Shown in pieces: positions 23,802 to 32,975 of a stretch of 64,000 nt of DNA. This DNA comes from UBA695 sp042691655 (lineage in GTDB: Bacteria > Verrucomicrobiota > Verrucomicrobiia > Chthoniobacterales > Chthoniobacteraceae): assembly GCA_042691655.1 (NCBI GenBank), contig CP170506.1, positions 4,836,001 to 4,900,000 on the forward strand, given 5' to 3'. Below the pieces are notes generated by a model that saw only the letters and a program-made list of their open reading frames with translations, made no database searches and had not been told where the DNA came from. How positions within the stretch are numbered: the stretch's first letter is position 1; each line of letters begins with the position of its first letter. The position numbers and the translations under genes are program-made.

Positions 23802-25193
23802 GTGGACGCTACTTCTCTACAACTCATTTCCCAATGGGCCAACGGCACCCTCGCCGGGGGCGAGCCCGCGCGTACCGTCACGCGGGTCTGCACTGATTCC
23901 CGGCGACTTCGGCCCGGCGACCTTTTTATCGCCCTGCGAGGCGAGGCCTTTGACGGGCATCAATTTGTCGCCGCCGCCGCCCAGGGCGGAGCCGCCGCGG
24001 CGATCGTGGACGGCGCATATACCGGCGAGCCCGAGCCCGGCTTCACGCTGATCCGCGTGGCCGATACGCTCAAAGCCCTCCAAGACATCGCCGCCGCCTA
24101 CCGGGCCTCCCTGCCCATGCGCGTCATCGCCCTCACCGGCAGCAGCGGCAAAACCAGCACCAAGGATTTGCTCGCCGCCGTCCTGGGCCGCACCTTTCGC
24201 GTCCTTAAGACCGAGGGCAACTTTAACAACCACATCGGCGTCCCTCTCACCCTCCTAAGCGCGGGCGTGGAACACGAAATCGGCATCGTCGAAATGGGGA
24301 TGAACCACCCGGGCGAGATCGCCCCCCTGGCTGCCATGGCCACGCCGGAGAGCGGCGTCATCACCAACATCGGCACCGCGCACATCGAATTCCTGCACAG
24401 CCGCGAAGGCATCGCGGAGGAAAAAGGCCGCTTGGCCGAGGCCCTGCCGCCCAACGGTTTCCTCATTCTCAAGGCCGACGACGATTTTTCCACCTACATC
24501 GCCCATCGCAGCGCGGCCCGGGTCATTACCGCCGGGATCGGGCTGGGCGATTTCAGCGCGGAAGTCCTTGAAACCGGCATTTCCGGCAGCCGCTTCATCG
24601 TGCGCGGCAAAGGCGAGGAGGCAAAAGTTTCCCTGCCCGTGCCCGGTCTGCACATGATCGAGAACGCGCTCCTTGCCCTCGCCGCGGGCTCCTGCCACGG
24701 CATCCCCCTCTCCGAAGGCGCGCTCGGCCTGGCCGCGAGCCAGCTCACCCACGGCCGCCTGGAGCAAAAGAAGCTCGGCGGCATCGATTTCCTCGACGAC
24801 ACCTACAACGCCAACCCCGATTCCATGCGGGCCGCCCTGCGCACCCTGGCCACGCTCCCCGTGAAGGGCCGCCGCATCGCCGTCCTGGGCCGGATGGGCG
24901 AGCTGGGGGGCGAATCCGAGCGCGGCCACCGCTCCGTCGGGGCCGAAGCCGCCGCCGCCCGCGTCGATTTGCTCCTCGCCGTCGGGGGAGCCGAGGCCGG
25001 TTATTTGGCGCAATCCGCGCAAGCCGCCGGGCTCAAGGAAACCCGTCACCTGCCCGACCCCGCCGCCGCCGCCGTCCTCCTGGCCGAGACCGTCCGCCCC
25101 GGCGACCTCGTCCTGGTCAAAGGCAGCCGGTCCGCCCGAATGGAACGCATTTTCGAACATCCCGCCTTTCAAACCACCACCGCCGAAGCCTAA
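23802..25193 (+). CDS. murF: UDP-MurNAc-tripeptide-D-Ala-D-Ala ligase MurF
   Basis: A 463-residue Mur ligase that attaches the D-Ala-D-Ala dipeptide to complete UDP-MurNAc-pentapeptide. CTDSRRLRPGDLFIALRGEAFDGHQF is the family N-terminus, the ATP loop is LTGSSGKTSTKDLLAAVL (about 109-126), and KTEGNFNNHIGVPLTLL, VEMGMNHPGEI, DDTYNANPDSMRAAL and VLGRMGELG are further marks. It starts with GTG at 23802, and 9 bp separate it from mraY. Confidence 0.95.
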   Translation: MDATSLQLISQWANGTLAGGEPARTVTRVCTDSRRLRPGDLFIALRGEAFDGHQFVAAAAQGGAAAAIVDGAYTGEPEPGFTLIRVADTLKALQDIAAAYRASLPMRVIALTGSSGKTSTKDLLAAVLGRTFRVLKTEGNFNNHIGVPLTLLSAGVEHEIGIVEMGMNHPGEIAPLAAMATPESGVITNIGTAHIEFLHSREGIAEEKGRLAEALPPNGFLILKADDDFSTYIAHRSAARVITAGIGLGDFSAEVLETGISGSRFIVRGKGEEAKVSLPVPGLHMIENALLALAAGSCHGIPLSEGALGLAASQLTHGRLEQKKLGGIDFLDDTYNANPDSMRAALRTLATLPVKGRRIAVLGRMGELGGESERGHRSVGAEAAAARVDLLLAVGGAEAGYLAQSAQAAGLKETRHLPDPAAAAVLLAETVRPGDLVLVKGSRSARMERIFEHPAFQTTTAEA

Positions 25194-25202
25194 AACTTAC
25201 CT

Positions 25203-26303
25203 GTGTTTTATTACATCCACGACTGGCTGAGACAGATCGACGGAACGAACGTTTTTCGTTACATTTCGTTCCGCGCGATCGGCTCCGCCATGACCTCGTT
25301 CCTGCTCTGCCTGCTCTTCGGCAACTGGGTCATTCGGAAGCTCATCGGCCTCAAAATCGGTCAGCCCATCCGCACCAAGGAAGAGGTGCACAAGCTCGCC
25401 GAGCTCCACGGCGGCAAACGCGGCACCCCCACCATGGGCGGCGTCTTGATCATCGGCTCCGTCGCCGTCTCCACCTTCCTCTGGGCGCGGATCGACAACC
25501 CCTTCATCTGGCTCGCCCTGGGCTCCATGCTCTGGCTGGGCCTCGTCGGTTTCCTGGACGATTACCTGAAAGTCACCAAGAAAAAATCCGACGGCCTCCC
25601 CGGCAGGGCCAAGCTCGCCTGCCAGTTCGCGCTGGCGGCGTTCGTCACCGCGTTTTTCCTGCTGAACCCGTCCCTGGAGATCCAGGCGCGTGAACTTTTC
25701 GTGCCGTTTTACAAAGACGCCCTCGTCCTCAACCTCGGCGGGGCCACCTTCTTCTTCTTCGCGCTGGTCATCGTCGGCTCCTCCAACGCCGTCAACCTGA
25801 CCGACGGCCTGGACGGCCTCGCCGCCGGGTGCTCGTGCATCGCGGCCTTTGCCTATGCGCTCCTGGCCTACGCCGCGGGCAACGTCAAAATCGCCGCCTA
25901 CCTCGGCATTCCCTTCTACGCCCAGGCGGGCGAACTGACCGTGCTCTGCATGGCGCTGGTCGGCGCGGGGCTCGGATTTCTATGGTTTAACGCCTATCCG
26001 GCGCGCGTCTTCATGGGCGACACCGGCTCGCTCGCCATCGGCGGCGTTCTGGGGGTCGTGGCCATTTGTACAAAACAAGAATTGCTCTTACTCGTCGTCG
26101 GCGGCATTTTTGTCATCGAGGCACTTTCGGTCATTTTGCAGGTCGCCAGCTTTAAGCTCACCGGCAAGCGGATTTTCCGCATGTCGCCCATCCACCACCA
26201 CTTTGAACTGCTGGGCTGGAAGGAAAACACGGTGATTGTCCGCTTTTGGATCATCGCCCTCATGTTCGCCTTCCTCGGCCTGGCCACGTTGAAGCTTCGC
26301 TAG
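25203..26303 (+). CDS. mraY: phospho-MurNAc-pentapeptide transferase MraY
   Basis: A 366-residue integral membrane enzyme with about ten helices that forms lipid I from undecaprenyl phosphate and UDP-MurNAc-pentapeptide. KRGTPTMGGVLII, VGFLDDYLKV (Asp pair), NAVNLTDGLDGLAAG, FMGDTGSLAIGG and the His-rich MSPIHHHFELLGW are all conserved. It starts with GTG at 25203, giving MFYYIHDWL at the N-terminus, and lies between murF and murD. Confidence 0.96.
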   Translation: MFYYIHDWLRQIDGTNVFRYISFRAIGSAMTSFLLCLLFGNWVIRKLIGLKIGQPIRTKEEVHKLAELHGGKRGTPTMGGVLIIGSVAVSTFLWARIDNPFIWLALGSMLWLGLVGFLDDYLKVTKKKSDGLPGRAKLACQFALAAFVTAFFLLNPSLEIQARELFVPFYKDALVLNLGGATFFFFALVIVGSSNAVNLTDGLDGLAAGCSCIAAFAYALLAYAAGNVKIAAYLGIPFYAQAGELTVLCMALVGAGLGFLWFNAYPARVFMGDTGSLAIGGVLGVVAICTKQELLLLVVGGIFVIEALSVILQVASFKLTGKRIFRMSPIHHHFELLGWKENTVIVRFWIIALMFAFLGLATLKLR

Positions 26304-26323
26304 AAAGAAAAATAGATTTCCTG

Positions 26324-27661
26324 ATGAATTCCCAATACGCCAACCACCCCATCGCTGTCCTTGGATTAGGCACCAGCGGCGGGGCTGCCGCGCGCCGACT
26401 CCTCGAAGAAGGAGCCTGCGTGACGGTGTTGGACAGCGGCGACTCCGACGCGCTGCGGGCGGCTGCCGAGGCCCTGCGCGCCGACGGCGCCCGCGTGCTC
26501 CTTGGCGCGGCGGCCGATGCCGACACCACCGCCTACGCGCTGGCCGTGCTGAGCCCGGGAATCGACCCCGCCACGGCGCTCGTGCGCGGCATCCGCGCGC
26601 GCCCGGTGCCCATTATCGGCGAACTGGAATTCTCCTACTCCATTTGCGAGTGCCCCGTCATCGCGATCACCGGCACCAACGGCAAGACCACCACCACGCA
26701 GTTGGTCGAGCGGATGCTCAACGCCTGCGGCGTCAAAACGCTCTCCGCCGGGAATATCGGGCCCGCCTTTGCCGCCCGCGTGCGCGAAAGCAAGCACCTG
26801 GATGTCATGACCCTGGAGGTCAGCTCCTTCCAGTTGGAGGCCATCACTACCTTCCAGCCCACGATCAGCGTCTGGCTCAACTTCCAGGCCGACCACCTCG
26901 ACCGCTACTCCAATATGAAGGAGTACTACGACGCCAAGGTGCGCGTCTTCGAGAACCAGACCTCCGACGACTGGGCCATCGTTAAGCTGGAGGACGAGCT
27001 GCCCCTTATCAAAGCCCGCAAAATCACCTTTAGCGCCTACACCCCGGGGGGCGACCTCGAATTGCGCGACGGCGTCATTCATTTCCACGGCAACCCCGTG
27101 CTCCGCATGGCCGACACCCAGCTTCGCGGCCCCCACAATGCCGAGAACCTCATGGCCGCTCTGGCCGTAGGAGCCGTGCGCGGGCTCGACTTCGCCGCCA
27201 TGACCGAGGCGCTGCGCACCTACCAGGCGCTGCCGCACCGCTGTGAATTCATCGCCACGGTCGAGGGCGTCGATTACGTCAACGACTCCAAGGCCACCAA
27301 CCTGGACGCGCTCGAAAAAGCACTCCTCTCCGAGTCCCGCCGCGTCGTCTTGATCGCGGGCGGCAAGGACAAGGGCTTTGAGTTCGATTCGCTCACCGAG
27401 CTTGTGGCCGCCAAATCGCGCGCCGTCATCTTGATCGGCGAAATGGCCGGGCGCATTGAGAATTTCTGGTCCTCGCGCGTGCCGTGCTACCGCGCCGCCT
27501 CGCTCGCCCAGGCCGTCGCGCTCGCGCGCGCCCAAGCCCAGCCCGGCGACGTCGTCCTTTTTTCTCCCGGAACATCGTCATTCGATATGTTCAAAAGTTA
27601 CGCCGATCGGGGCAACCAATTCCGTGGCCTCGTTACGGCACTGCTTTCTCCTGCGTTATGA
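26324..27661 (+). CDS. murD: UDP-MurNAc-L-Ala-D-Glu ligase MurD
   Basis: A 445-residue Mur ligase that adds D-glutamate to UDP-MurNAc-L-Ala. The N-terminal Rossmann-like VLGLGTSGGAAARRLLEEG, the ATP loop ITGTNGKTTTTQL (about 111-123), LEVSSFQLEAI, WLNFQADHLDRY and the C-terminal VLFSPGTSSFDMFKSYADRG are diagnostic. The ATG at 26324 was chosen; the in-frame extension to 26246 overlaps mraY. Its stop overlaps the next gene (ATGA). Confidence 0.95.
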   Translation: MNSQYANHPIAVLGLGTSGGAAARRLLEEGACVTVLDSGDSDALRAAAEALRADGARVLLGAAADADTTAYALAVLSPGIDPATALVRGIRARPVPIIGELEFSYSICECPVIAITGTNGKTTTTQLVERMLNACGVKTLSAGNIGPAFAARVRESKHLDVMTLEVSSFQLEAITTFQPTISVWLNFQADHLDRYSNMKEYYDAKVRVFENQTSDDWAIVKLEDELPLIKARKITFSAYTPGGDLELRDGVIHFHGNPVLRMADTQLRGPHNAENLMAALAVGAVRGLDFAAMTEALRTYQALPHRCEFIATVEGVDYVNDSKATNLDALEKALLSESRRVVLIAGGKDKGFEFDSLTELVAAKSRAVILIGEMAGRIENFWSSRVPCYRAASLAQAVALARAQAQPGDVVLFSPGTSSFDMFKSYADRGNQFRGLVTALLSPAL

Positions 27662-28284
27662 GTCTCCTTAATTCCTTAGCTCCAAGACCCAGGCCCACCG
27701 CCCGCCAGAAACTGCGCGCTGCCGTCGCCCGCCGCGCGGCCCTCGCCCCTTCCATCGAAGATGAGGAGGAGCCGACCACCAGCTTCAAGACCGCGCTCAT
27801 CGTCGTCGTCCTGCTGCACCTCGTCGCCGCCGGTGGCGTGTACATGTTTGACTCGATCAAGACGCATCGCCCGAGCCTCTCGGAGACGAGCGCCCCCGTT
27901 TCCGCCAAGTCGAAGAAAGCCGCCGCTTCCGAGGCCGCCGCCTCTGGCAACGCCGCGTCCGTGGCCGCCGCCGCCCAGGGTGCGACCAATTCCATGGCCA
28001 GCACCGCCGCCGCGCGCCCGAAAGCCAGCGCTCCCGCCTCCACGCCTGCCGCCGAGGTCAAAAAGCCCGCCGCCACCGCCGCCTCGACACCCGCCGTCGA
28101 TCTGAAAGACTCCGGCCAGAGCTACACCGTCGCCAAGGGCGACACGCTCGTCACCATTTCCAAAAAGCTCCACGTCGTCTACGACGACCTCTGCAAGCTC
28201 AACAAGATCGAAGATCCGAAAAAGCTCCGGATCGGGCAGAAACTTCGCGTTCCCGCCAAGCAGCCGCGCACCGCTTCCAACTAG
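27658..28284 (+). CDS. membrane-anchored LysM domain protein
   Basis: A 208-residue protein: about 40 basic/acidic cytoplasmic residues, one membrane helix (about 45-62, ALIVVVLLHLVAAGGVYMF), a long Ala/Lys/Pro-rich linker (about 75-145), and a C-terminal LysM domain (about 155-200: YTVAKGDTLVTISKKLHV ... LRIGQKLRVPAK). LysM binds peptidoglycan glycan chains. It overlaps the murD stop and sits just before ftsW, so it is probably coexpressed with and may assist septal wall synthesis (inference). LysM proteins are not a standard member of the core dcw set. Confidence 0.85.
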   Translation: MSLLNSLAPRPRPTARQKLRAAVARRAALAPSIEDEEEPTTSFKTALIVVVLLHLVAAGGVYMFDSIKTHRPSLSETSAPVSAKSKKAAASEAAASGNAASVAAAAQGATNSMASTAAARPKASAPASTPAAEVKKPAATAASTPAVDLKDSGQSYTVAKGDTLVTISKKLHVVYDDLCKLNKIEDPKKLRIGQKLRVPAKQPRTASN

Positions 28285-28305
28285 GAGGGTTCGCCGTGAT
28301 CCCGC

Positions 28306-29562
28306 ATGAAATTCGCCGCCCTGAGCCTGTTGCTTTCCGTTACCACGATGGTGGTCATCGGGATCATCATGCTCTTTAGCACGGGTTCATTTAGCCGGGA
28401 CGCCTACAAAGTGGTCAAAGTGGCCCCGAAAACGGAGGCCGCCGCCAAAGCCGCCCCCTCCGCCGCCGCGAAGGATAGCGCCGATGACGACGACGAGCCC
28501 GAGCAGTTCGGCCCCGTGCAAAAACAGATCGTCTGGGACCCCGCGAGCCTCGTCCGGCGGCAAGCCCTTTGGCTTTGCATCGGCATCGTCCTATGCGTCG
28601 TTGCCACGCTGACGCCGTATCAATTCTGGCAAAAAACCTGGCCCATCTGGTTCGGCGTGGCCATCGTCCTCTTGCTCCTCTGCTTCGGCTTCCCGAAGAT
28701 CAACGGCTCGCACCGCTGGATACGCTTCGGCCCCTTATCCTTCCAGCCTTCGGAGGTCGGCAAAATCGCCGCCATCACCTTCCTTGCGGCCTGGTTCCAC
28801 AAGTACGAGGCCGAAGTGCGCAGCCTGCGCAAAGGGATCATCTATCCGCTGGCCATCGTCGGCGTGATTCTGGCCTTGATCGCCCCCGAAGTCGACCTCG
28901 GCACCACCAGCATCATCTTTGGCACCGCCTTCGTGATGATCTTCGTGGCCGGGGCCAAGATGCGCTACCTCCTTCCGCTGCCCGTCGTGGCCATCAGCGG
29001 CATCCTCTACGTCGCCATCCACATTCCCGAGCGGCTCAAACGCCTCGGCGCATTCCTGGACCTGGAGAAATTCAAAGACGCTGGCGGCTACCAGCAGTGG
29101 ATGGGCCTCATCGCGCTCGGCAGCGGCGGCGTCAACGGCCTGGGCCTCGGCATGGGGCGGCAGAAATTCAGCTTCCTGCCCGAGGCGCATACGGACTTTA
29201 TTTTCCCCACCATCGGCGAGGAACTCGGGCTCGTTTGCACGCTCCTGATCGTTTTCTGTTATGTGGTCATGATCATCTCCGGCATCGCCATTTCCCTCAA
29301 CGCCCGGGACCGGTTCGGGATGCTGCTCGGGGTGGGGATCACCGTCATCCTGGCCCTCCAGGCCGCGATGAACATCGGCGTGACCACCGCGCTCCTGCCC
29401 AACAAAGGCATCCCCCTGCCATTCATCAGCTACGGCGGCTCGAACCTCCTCTTTTGTTTGCTCGGCGTCGGCATCCTGCTCAACATCTACCGGAACGGGG
29501 GGCCGGAAAAAACGGTTCGATCTGTGACCAAACCGCGCCCGATCATGACCCCGCGCATCTGA
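28306..29562 (+). CDS. ftsW: septal peptidoglycan polymerase FtsW
   Basis: A 418-residue SEDS-family glycosyltransferase with about ten membrane helices that polymerises lipid II at the septum with FtsI. SHRWIRFGPLSFQPSEVGKI, LGLGMGRQKFSFLPEAHTDF, FPTIGEELGLV and IPLPFISYGGSNLLF are signature segments. An unusual feature is a hydrophilic insert of about 45 residues (about 30-75) after the first helix, Ala/Lys-rich and then acidic (ADDDDEPEQ). Helix 1 is followed directly by helix 2 in most FtsW proteins. It lies 12 bp before murG. Confidence 0.95.
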   Translation: MKFAALSLLLSVTTMVVIGIIMLFSTGSFSRDAYKVVKVAPKTEAAAKAAPSAAAKDSADDDDEPEQFGPVQKQIVWDPASLVRRQALWLCIGIVLCVVATLTPYQFWQKTWPIWFGVAIVLLLLCFGFPKINGSHRWIRFGPLSFQPSEVGKIAAITFLAAWFHKYEAEVRSLRKGIIYPLAIVGVILALIAPEVDLGTTSIIFGTAFVMIFVAGAKMRYLLPLPVVAISGILYVAIHIPERLKRLGAFLDLEKFKDAGGYQQWMGLIALGSGGVNGLGLGMGRQKFSFLPEAHTDFIFPTIGEELGLVCTLLIVFCYVVMIISGIAISLNARDRFGMLLGVGITVILALQAAMNIGVTTALLPNKGIPLPFISYGGSNLLFCLLGVGILLNIYRNGGPEKTVRSVTKPRPIMTPRI

Positions 29563-29574
29563 TTTTTTTAACAC

Positions 29575-30666
29575 ATGAAAATTGCGATAGCAGGCGGAGG
29601 AACGGGCGGTCATTTATTCCCGGCGTTGGCCGTTGGGGAAGTGCTCCTGGAGCGTGGGCACGAGGTCTTGATTTTCATTTCCGAGAAGGAAATTGACGCC
29701 CTTGCCATCAAAGGCCGCACCGAGTTCCGGTTCGAGAAACTCCCCTCCGTCGGCATGCCCCGGCTCCTCTCCCCGGCGATCTTCGCCTTCTTCAAGCGCT
29801 TCAACGCCAGCCTTTCCCCCTGCCGCCGGATCTTCAACGAATTCAAGCCCGACGCCGTGCTCGGCATGGGCGGGTTCACCTCCACGCCACCTATCCTGGC
29901 GGGCAAATTGCGCGGCGTCCCCACCTTCGTCCACGAATCCAACGCCATACCGGGCAAGGCCAACCGCCTCAATGGCTGGCTGGTCGACGAAGTGCTCCTC
30001 GGCTTCAAGGAATGCCAGCGCTTCTTCCCCAAAGCCCGCTGCGAAGTCACCGGCACGCCCATTCGCCGTTCGCTCGCCGAGCCGTACCCGCGCGAACAGG
30101 CCCTGGCCGCCTTCGGCCTCGATCCCGAGCGCAAAACGCTGCTGGTCATGGGCGGCAGCCAGGGAGCCCACGGCGTCAACGAAGCCATACGCGCCGCCGC
30201 CGAATCGGGCCACCTTGACGCATCCCGCTGGCAGGTCCTCCACCTCTCCGGAGCGGCCGACCGGGAAAGCCTTGCCGCCACCTATCGCAAGCGTGCCATA
30301 GTGGCGCACGTTGCCGCCTTTTGCCACGAGATGGAGAAGGCCTACAGCGCCGCCGACCTGGTCCTCGCAAGGTCCGGAGCGGCAAGCATTTCCGAGCTTT
30401 CCCACTTCGGCCTGCCCGCCCTCTTCATCCCGCTGCCCACCGCCGCGGAAAATCATCAGCAATTCAACGCAGAAATCATTGCCCGGGCGGGGGCCGCTGA
30501 GGTATTAAAAGAGTCCGAAACAACGGGCGAAACGTTGGCGGCCAAAATCGCGTCCCTCGGCTCCGATCCGGAGCGCCTGCGCCAGATGGCCGCCGCCAGC
30601 CGGGGGCTTTCTCCGGAGGATGCCGCCGCTCGGGTTGCGGACACGATTGAACATTTTAAGAGATGA
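29575..30666 (+). CDS. murG: UDP-GlcNAc:lipid I transferase MurG
   Basis: A 363-residue GT28 enzyme of the inner membrane face that converts lipid I to lipid II. The N-terminal AGGGTGGHLFPALAVGEVL, then MGGFTSTPPILAGKLRGVP, VHESNAIPGKANR, the second glycine loop MGGSQGAHGVNEAI and the donor-binding ARSGAASISELSHFGLPALFIPLP are conserved. Its stop codon overlaps the ATG of the murC-murB fusion (ATGA). Confidence 0.95.
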   Translation: MKIAIAGGGTGGHLFPALAVGEVLLERGHEVLIFISEKEIDALAIKGRTEFRFEKLPSVGMPRLLSPAIFAFFKRFNASLSPCRRIFNEFKPDAVLGMGGFTSTPPILAGKLRGVPTFVHESNAIPGKANRLNGWLVDEVLLGFKECQRFFPKARCEVTGTPIRRSLAEPYPREQALAAFGLDPERKTLLVMGGSQGAHGVNEAIRAAAESGHLDASRWQVLHLSGAADRESLAATYRKRAIVAHVAAFCHEMEKAYSAADLVLARSGAASISELSHFGLPALFIPLPTAAENHQQFNAEIIARAGAAEVLKESETTGETLAAKIASLGSDPERLRQMAAASRGLSPEDAAARVADTIEHFKR

Positions 30667-32969
30667 ACGATACGAGCGAATTTTTGGCACAGATGCTGGT
30701 GGGCGGTGAACTCCGCATCCACCTGATCGGGGTCGCGGGGTCCGGGATGAGCGGCATCGCCGGGTTGCTCCTGGCCATGGGGCACACCGTGTCCGGGTCC
30801 GACAAGGTCTCCACCGTCGAGGTAAGCCGCCTCCAGGGCCTCGGCCTCGAATTTCACCAGCCCCAGCACGCCGCCAACATCCATTACGCGGACCTGGTCA
30901 TTTATTCCTCCGCCATCCGGCCCGGCAACGTCGAGTACGACGAAGCCGTCCGCCAGGGCGTGAGCATGGTTCGCCGCGCCGACGCGCTGGCGGCCATCAT
31001 GCAGTGCAAAAAGGGGATCATTATCGCTGGAATGCACGGCAAAACCACCACCTCCTCCATGGCCGCGCACGTCCTGCGCGTCGGGGGCGTGGAGCCCTCG
31101 CACTACGTCGGCGCGGAAATCCCGATCCTCGGCACCAACGCCCACTGGAACCGCAACGGCGAGTGGTTCGTGGCCGAGGGCGACGAGAGCGACGGCACGC
31201 TGGCCAATTACCACCCCGAACACGCAATCATCCTCAATATTGAAGAGGAGCACCTCGACTACTACGACGACCTCGCCGCCATCGAGGCCGTCTTCAACCA
31301 GTTGATGGACCACACCGCCGGGAAAATCTTCTACTGCGCCGACGACCCGCACGGCTCCCGCATTTGCGGCGCGCGGCCGGGCGCCATTTCCTTCGGCCAC
31401 TCCGAGCAGGCCGATTACCATTACGAGAACCTCCGCATCGCCAACTTTCAGTCCCGCTTCGAGGTTGTCGCGCGCGGAGTGAAGCTTGGCGAGGTCGAGC
31501 TCAACGTCCCCGGCAAGCACAACGTCAGCAACGCTATGAGCGTCGTCGCGCTCGCCAGCGAGTTGGGCATTCCGTTCGCTAAAATCGCCGAGGCGCTCGC
31601 CAGCTTCCGGGGCGCGCGCCGCCGCTTCGACATCAAATACCGCAGCGCCAACTACCTCGTCGTCGACGACTACGGCCACCACCCGAGCGAAATCCGCGCC
31701 ACGCTCGCCACCGCCCGAGGGGGTGAAGCCAAGCGCACCATCGTCCTTTTCCAGCCCCACCGCTACACCCGCACCGTCAAGCTGCGCGATCAGTTCGGCG
31801 CGGCCTTTGACGATGCCGATTTCGTCTTTCTGGCCGATATCTACCCCGCCAGCGAACCGCCCATCCCGGGTGTCACCAGCCAGTTCATCGCCGACGCCAT
31901 GGCCGAGCACGGGCACAAGGGGGGCAAGTACGTTTCCGACCGCGCCCAGATGGTTATCGAAGCGGGCCGTCTCCTGGCCCCCGGCGACTGCATCCTGAGC
32001 CTCGGCGCGGGCAATATCCACGAGCAGGGCGCCTGGCTCGCTCGCGACCTCGCCGCCCTTGAGGCCATGCAAGCGGTCATGGGCGAGGGCGTCCTCAAGC
32101 TCTACGAACCGCTTTCCAAGCATACAACCCTGCGCGTCGGCGGGCCTGCCCAGTACTGGGCCGAGCCCGAGACCGAGGCCGGTTTCGCGCGGTTGACCCA
32201 GTATTGCCACGAGCATTCCATTCCGCTCATGGTCCTGGGGCGCGGCTCCAACCTGCTCGTGCGCGATGGAGGCATTCGCGGCGTTGTCGTCCACCTGGAC
32301 CGGGGCGAATTCCACCGGCTCGAAGTCGATGGCATGCGCATCACCGCCGGGGCGGGCGTCAAGCAGAAGGAACTGGCCCTTGCCGCTCGCAAAGCGGGCA
32401 TCGGCGGTTTCGAATTTTTCGAAGGCATCCCCGGCAACGTCGGCGGTGCGCTGCGCATGAACGCGGGCGCTATGGGCGGAGAGACCTTCCAGCGCGTCAT
32501 CTCGCTGCGCACCGTGGACAGCGAGGGAGTCATCCACGACCGGCTTCCCTCGGACCTGGAAATCCACTACCGGGGCGTCCCGTCACTGGGTCGCCAATAC
32601 GCCACCACCGCCGTCTTCGAGGGCTTCCCGCGCCCGAGCGAGGAAATCGGCGTGATGATCGACGACTACTCCCACAAACGCTGGGCCATCCAGCCCAAAG
32701 AGCCGAGTGCCGGGTGTACCTTCAAAAACCCGGCGGAGATCCCCGCCGGTCAGCTCATCGACGAACTAGGTCTGAAAAACTGCCGCATCGGCGGCGCGTG
32801 CGTCTCCACGATTCACGGAAACTTCCTGGTCAACGACGACCACGCCACCGCCAGCGACGTCCTCACGTTGATCGACGAGATCAAGACCGTCGCCTGGAAA
32901 AAACGGGGCGTCACGCTCGAAACCGAAGTGCAAATCGTCGGCGAATCCGAGTCGTTTTTGTACAAATAA
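30663..32969 (+). CDS. murC-murB: fused UDP-MurNAc-L-alanine ligase / UDP-enolpyruvyl-GlcNAc reductase (MurC-MurB)
   Basis: A 768-residue bifunctional protein. MurC (about 1-470) has IGVAGSGMSGIAGLLL, the ATP loop AGMHGKTTTSSM (about 121-132), EGDESDGTL, LNIEEEHLDYY and DDYGHHPSEI. MurB (about 476-768) has the FAD-binding segments LSKHTTLRVGGPAQYW, LGRGSNLLVRDGG and GIPGNVGGALRMNAGAMGGE, then YRGVPSL, AGCTFKNP and a C-terminal catalytic Glu in LETEVQIVGES. The position of the proton-donating Ser in MurB is Cys685. The two enzymes catalyse successive steps, so the fusion may channel UDP-MurNAc. There is no frameshift or stop between the halves. Chlamydiae carry a different fusion, MurC-Ddl. 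Confidence 0.93.
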   Translation: MNDTSEFLAQMLVGGELRIHLIGVAGSGMSGIAGLLLAMGHTVSGSDKVSTVEVSRLQGLGLEFHQPQHAANIHYADLVIYSSAIRPGNVEYDEAVRQGVSMVRRADALAAIMQCKKGIIIAGMHGKTTTSSMAAHVLRVGGVEPSHYVGAEIPILGTNAHWNRNGEWFVAEGDESDGTLANYHPEHAIILNIEEEHLDYYDDLAAIEAVFNQLMDHTAGKIFYCADDPHGSRICGARPGAISFGHSEQADYHYENLRIANFQSRFEVVARGVKLGEVELNVPGKHNVSNAMSVVALASELGIPFAKIAEALASFRGARRRFDIKYRSANYLVVDDYGHHPSEIRATLATARGGEAKRTIVLFQPHRYTRTVKLRDQFGAAFDDADFVFLADIYPASEPPIPGVTSQFIADAMAEHGHKGGKYVSDRAQMVIEAGRLLAPGDCILSLGAGNIHEQGAWLARDLAALEAMQAVMGEGVLKLYEPLSKHTTLRVGGPAQYWAEPETEAGFARLTQYCHEHSIPLMVLGRGSNLLVRDGGIRGVVVHLDRGEFHRLEVDGMRITAGAGVKQKELALAARKAGIGGFEFFEGIPGNVGGALRMNAGAMGGETFQRVISLRTVDSEGVIHDRLPSDLEIHYRGVPSLGRQYATTAVFEGFPRPSEEIGVMIDDYSHKRWAIQPKEPSAGCTFKNPAEIPAGQLIDELGLKNCRIGGACVSTIHGNFLVNDDHATASDVLTLIDEIKTVAWKKRGVTLETEVQIVGESESFLYK

Positions 32970-32975
32970 TTTTCA

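Noticed and set aside
30456..32567. 703-codon minus-strand ORF opposite murC-murB
   Set aside because: The plus strand carries a full set of MurC and MurB motifs; the antisense frame lacks stops only because of codon bias.
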